DNA from: Flavobacteriales bacterium
GTDB taxonomy: Bacteria; Bacteroidota; Bacteroidia; Flavobacteriales_D; Sanyastnellaceae
Direction of reading: 5' to 3'
Assembly (NCBI GenBank): GCA_011524845.1
Contig: WTJL01000167.1
Location: 1-7,987 of the forward strand
DNA length: 7,987 bases
Numbering within the stretch: position 1 is the stretch's first letter; each line of letters begins with the position of its first letter. Both the position numbers and the translations under genes were made by a program. Shown here in pieces: positions 6,428 to 7,987 of the stretch. The notes beneath the pieces are model-generated. The model saw only the letters and a list, made by a program, of their open reading frames with translations. It had not been told where the DNA came from and did no database searches.

Positions 6428-7258
6428 ATGAGCAAGCCACGCGTCCTGTACATCTCTCAGCATCTGACTCCTTACCTCCCTGAAACCACCATGAGCCATG
6501 TCTCGCGCATGTTGCCTCAAGGGACCCACGAGAAGGGCAAAGAGATCCGCGTGTTCATGCCTCGTTTTGGGAAAATCAACGAGCGTCGTCACCAATTGCA
6601 CGAAGTGATTCGTCTCTCTGGGATGAACTTGAACGTGAACGACACCGACCACCCTTTGATCATCAAGGTGGCCTCCATTCCATCGGCGCGCATCCAGGTG
6701 TACTTCATCGACAACGACACGTACTTCAAGCGGAAGGCCGTGTTGGAAGACGCCGACGGCAACTTCTTCGCAGACAACGACGAGCGCAGCTTGTTCTTCG
6801 TTCGCGGCGTGTTGGAGACGGTGCGCAAGTTGGGCTGGGCGCCCGACATCATTCACTGCAGCGGTTGGATGACCAGCCTCGTGCCCCTCTACCTCAAGCA
6901 CGTCTTCGCTGACGAACCCTACTTCGAAAAGGCCAAGGTCATTTACCACGCCTTCGACGAAGGATTTGAAGGCGCCCTTGACGGCGGCATGGCGGCCAAG
7001 GCCGAAGCGCACGGCATTCCAGCCGACGCTTTGTCAAGCCTCGCAGAGCCCACGTTTGAGAACCTCAACGCCCTCGGCATGCAGGGTGCGGATGCGGTCA
7101 TCGTCGGATCGGAAAACCTCACGCCCGACTCGCAAGCCGTGCTCGCAGGGTTGGACAAGCCCATCCTGCCCTTTGGCGGTGGAGAAGGCTTTGTGTCGGA
7201 GATCAACGCCTTCTACGACACGATGCTTGAGGGAAAAACTGAGGCTGTCGCGGAGTAA
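6428..7258 (+). CDS. Short GT5-domain 'glycogen/starch synthase' family protein (N-terminal domain only)
   Basis: A 276-residue protein that resembles the N-terminal Rossmann domain of GT5 glycogen synthases: RVLYIS near the start, GKEIRVFMPRFG (37-48), INERRHQLHEVIRLSGM (50-66), VYFIDNDTYFKRK (91-103) and WAPDIIHCSGW (137-147). Bacteroidota carry a conserved short family like this that databases name glycogen/starch synthase. Two features argue against ordinary synthase activity. The ADP-glucose-binding KxGGL motif near the N-terminus is replaced by a PETTMSHV sequence (18-25), and the whole C-terminal GT-B domain is missing. The HAHDWH motif of GlgA is altered to HCSGWM. The protein ends cleanly and a new lipoprotein gene begins 29 bp later, so this is not a frameshifted full-length synthase. 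ATG 6428 is chosen; an upstream TTG at 6368 would start inside the candidate promoter. A role in polysaccharide metabolism or as a non-catalytic partner is inference. Confidence 0.88.
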   Translation: MSKPRVLYISQHLTPYLPETTMSHVSRMLPQGTHEKGKEIRVFMPRFGKINERRHQLHEVIRLSGMNLNVNDTDHPLIIKVASIPSARIQVYFIDNDTYFKRKAVLEDADGNFFADNDERSLFFVRGVLETVRKLGWAPDIIHCSGWMTSLVPLYLKHVFADEPYFEKAKVIYHAFDEGFEGALDGGMAAKAEAHGIPADALSSLAEPTFENLNALGMQGADAVIVGSENLTPDSQAVLAGLDKPILPFGGGEGFVSEINAFYDTMLEGKTEAVAE

Positions 7259-7260
7259 GA

Positions 7261-7279
7261 GAAGTTCTTGTTGAACTTC
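7261..7279 (+). other. Inverted repeat / hairpin before the DUF4270 gene
   Basis: GAAGTTC (7261-7267) and GAACTTC (7273-7279) form a perfect 7 bp stem around the 5-base loop TTGTT. It sits two bases after the GT5-gene stop codon and eight bases before the DUF4270 ATG. No T-run follows, so it is not a standard intrinsic terminator. It could be an RNA structure affecting processing or translation of the downstream gene, a protein-binding palindrome, or chance. Confidence 0.4.
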
Positions 7280-7287
7280 GTGCCCTC

Positions 7288-7987
7288 ATGAAGAGGACCG
7301 ACTTCCGCATCCACCCGACAGTCTATGTGTTTCTTGGATGCTTTTTGACACTCCTTGCGGGGTGCACCAAGCCTTCGACCGACATTGGTCTTGGGCTCCA
7401 ACCTGCGTCGGAATTGCTCGACGTGGCCGTCACCGACACCGTCACCGTTGAGCTCGCCACGGTCCGCGAGGACAGCCTCGCCACAGATCGGCTCAGCACA
7501 GGATTGATCGGCCAAGTGTATGTTCCTCGGTTTGGAAACGTGCGTGCCTCCCTGGCCACGCAACTCCGGTTGTCGGCCACCGATGTCAACTTTGGAGAGA
7601 ATCCCGTTGCGGACAGCCTGTTTTTGCAGCTTCGCTACACCGGCGACTTCTACGGTCGCCTCACGCCCACGTCCTTTTCCGTGCAGCCCTTGATGGACTC
7701 CTTGTCTTTGGACAGCACCTACCAGTCCAACCTCCAGTTGGCCACCACAGGCGACGAATGGGTGGACGGGATGCAGGGTCCGCTCGAATTGACGCCAGAC
7801 CAAGACGTTCTTCTTGGGGCAGACACGCTGCCACCCACGCTCCGCATTCCCCTGCGCAACGACGTGGGACAAGCCATTCTCGACCTCGACACCACATCGT
7901 TTGACGACAACGCCTCTTGGTTCGACTTCCTGCCAGGGATTCAAGTGGCTTCCACTGGCACAGGACGGGGCGTTCCTGCGTTTGACA
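7288..7987 (+). CDS. DUF4270 family lipoprotein (N-terminal part, cut by window edge)
   Basis: The frame opens at ATG 7288 and remains open to the right edge: 233 complete codons plus one base. A basic N-terminus (MKRTDFR) and hydrophobic segment (about 11-23) lead to the lipobox LAGC, so Cys26 is the likely lipidation site. The segment just after it, TDIGLGLQP (31-39), is the family signature I associate with DUF4270, a Bacteroidota family of predicted lipoproteins with no known biochemical role. The rest visible is beta-strand-rich with many DSL and DTV repeats and no catalytic motif. Full members are usually 400 residues or more, so about half is missing. The gene follows the GT5-domain gene by 29 bp on the same strand and is probably cotranscribed, in a panC / GT5 / DUF4270 order I recall from other Bacteroidota. 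Confidence 0.85.
   Translation, partial: MKRTDFRIHPTVYVFLGCFLTLLAGCTKPSTDIGLGLQPASELLDVAVTDTVTVELATVREDSLATDRLSTGLIGQVYVPRFGNVRASLATQLRLSATDVNFGENPVADSLFLQLRYTGDFYGRLTPTSFSVQPLMDSLSLDSTYQSNLQLATTGDEWVDGMQGPLELTPDQDVLLGADTLPPTLRIPLRNDVGQAILDLDTTSFDDNASWFDFLPGIQVASTGTGRGVPAFD

Noticed and set aside
6380..7012. 210-codon minus-strand frame opposite the GT5-domain gene
   Set aside because: Codon-aligned mirror frame of a well-supported gene; composition typical of antisense translation.
7213..7944. 243-codon minus-strand frame opposite the DUF4270 gene
   Set aside because: Codon-aligned mirror frame; the plus-strand frame has a lipoprotein signal and the family signature.

Overview
The window reads as ordinary chromosome of a member of the Bacteroidota, most likely a Flavobacteriales-like marine or saline lineage with unusually high GC (roughly 60% by eye). 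Four things point there: an M1 peptidase ending in a type A Por/T9SS sorting domain; two lipoprotein families found in Bacteroidota (DUF4837 and DUF4270); the short GT5-only 'glycogen/starch synthase' transcribed divergently from panC; and promoter candidates resembling the Bacteroidota -7 box TAnnTTTG. Many of the proteins are rich in Asp and Glu. The exact genus cannot be read from this sequence.

Layout from left to right. Positions 1-347 (minus) hold the N-terminal part of a SlyD-like FKBP prolyl isomerase, cut by the window edge. Only 28 bp separate it from a divergent gene for a secreted M1 zinc aminopeptidase (376-2901, plus). That gene converges, with a 6 bp gap, on a tightly packed minus-strand cluster. 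Read in the direction of transcription the cluster is panC (6328-5480), a 58 bp gap, tatA (5421-5248), an MltD-like lytic transglycosylase (overlapping tatA by one base), and a DUF4837 lipoprotein (overlapping the transglycosylase gene by 23 bp). A 99 bp divergent region with two back-to-back promoter candidates separates panC from the GT5-domain protein gene (6428-7258, plus). A 29 bp gap holding a small hairpin then leads to a DUF4270 lipoprotein gene that runs off the right edge.

Functionally the window is mostly cell envelope and housekeeping: protein folding, extracellular peptide degradation via T9SS, Tat export, peptidoglycan remodelling, two lipoproteins of unknown role and one vitamin B5 enzyme. 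There is no sign of a mobile element, CRISPR array, tRNA, rRNA, phage gene or defence island. No gap between genes exceeds 100 bp. I did not find an obviously new system. The points most worth following are the half-length 'glycogen synthase' that lacks both the KxGGL motif and the second GT-B domain, the overlapping divergent promoters, the hairpin before the DUF4270 gene, and the two conserved lipoproteins of unknown function.
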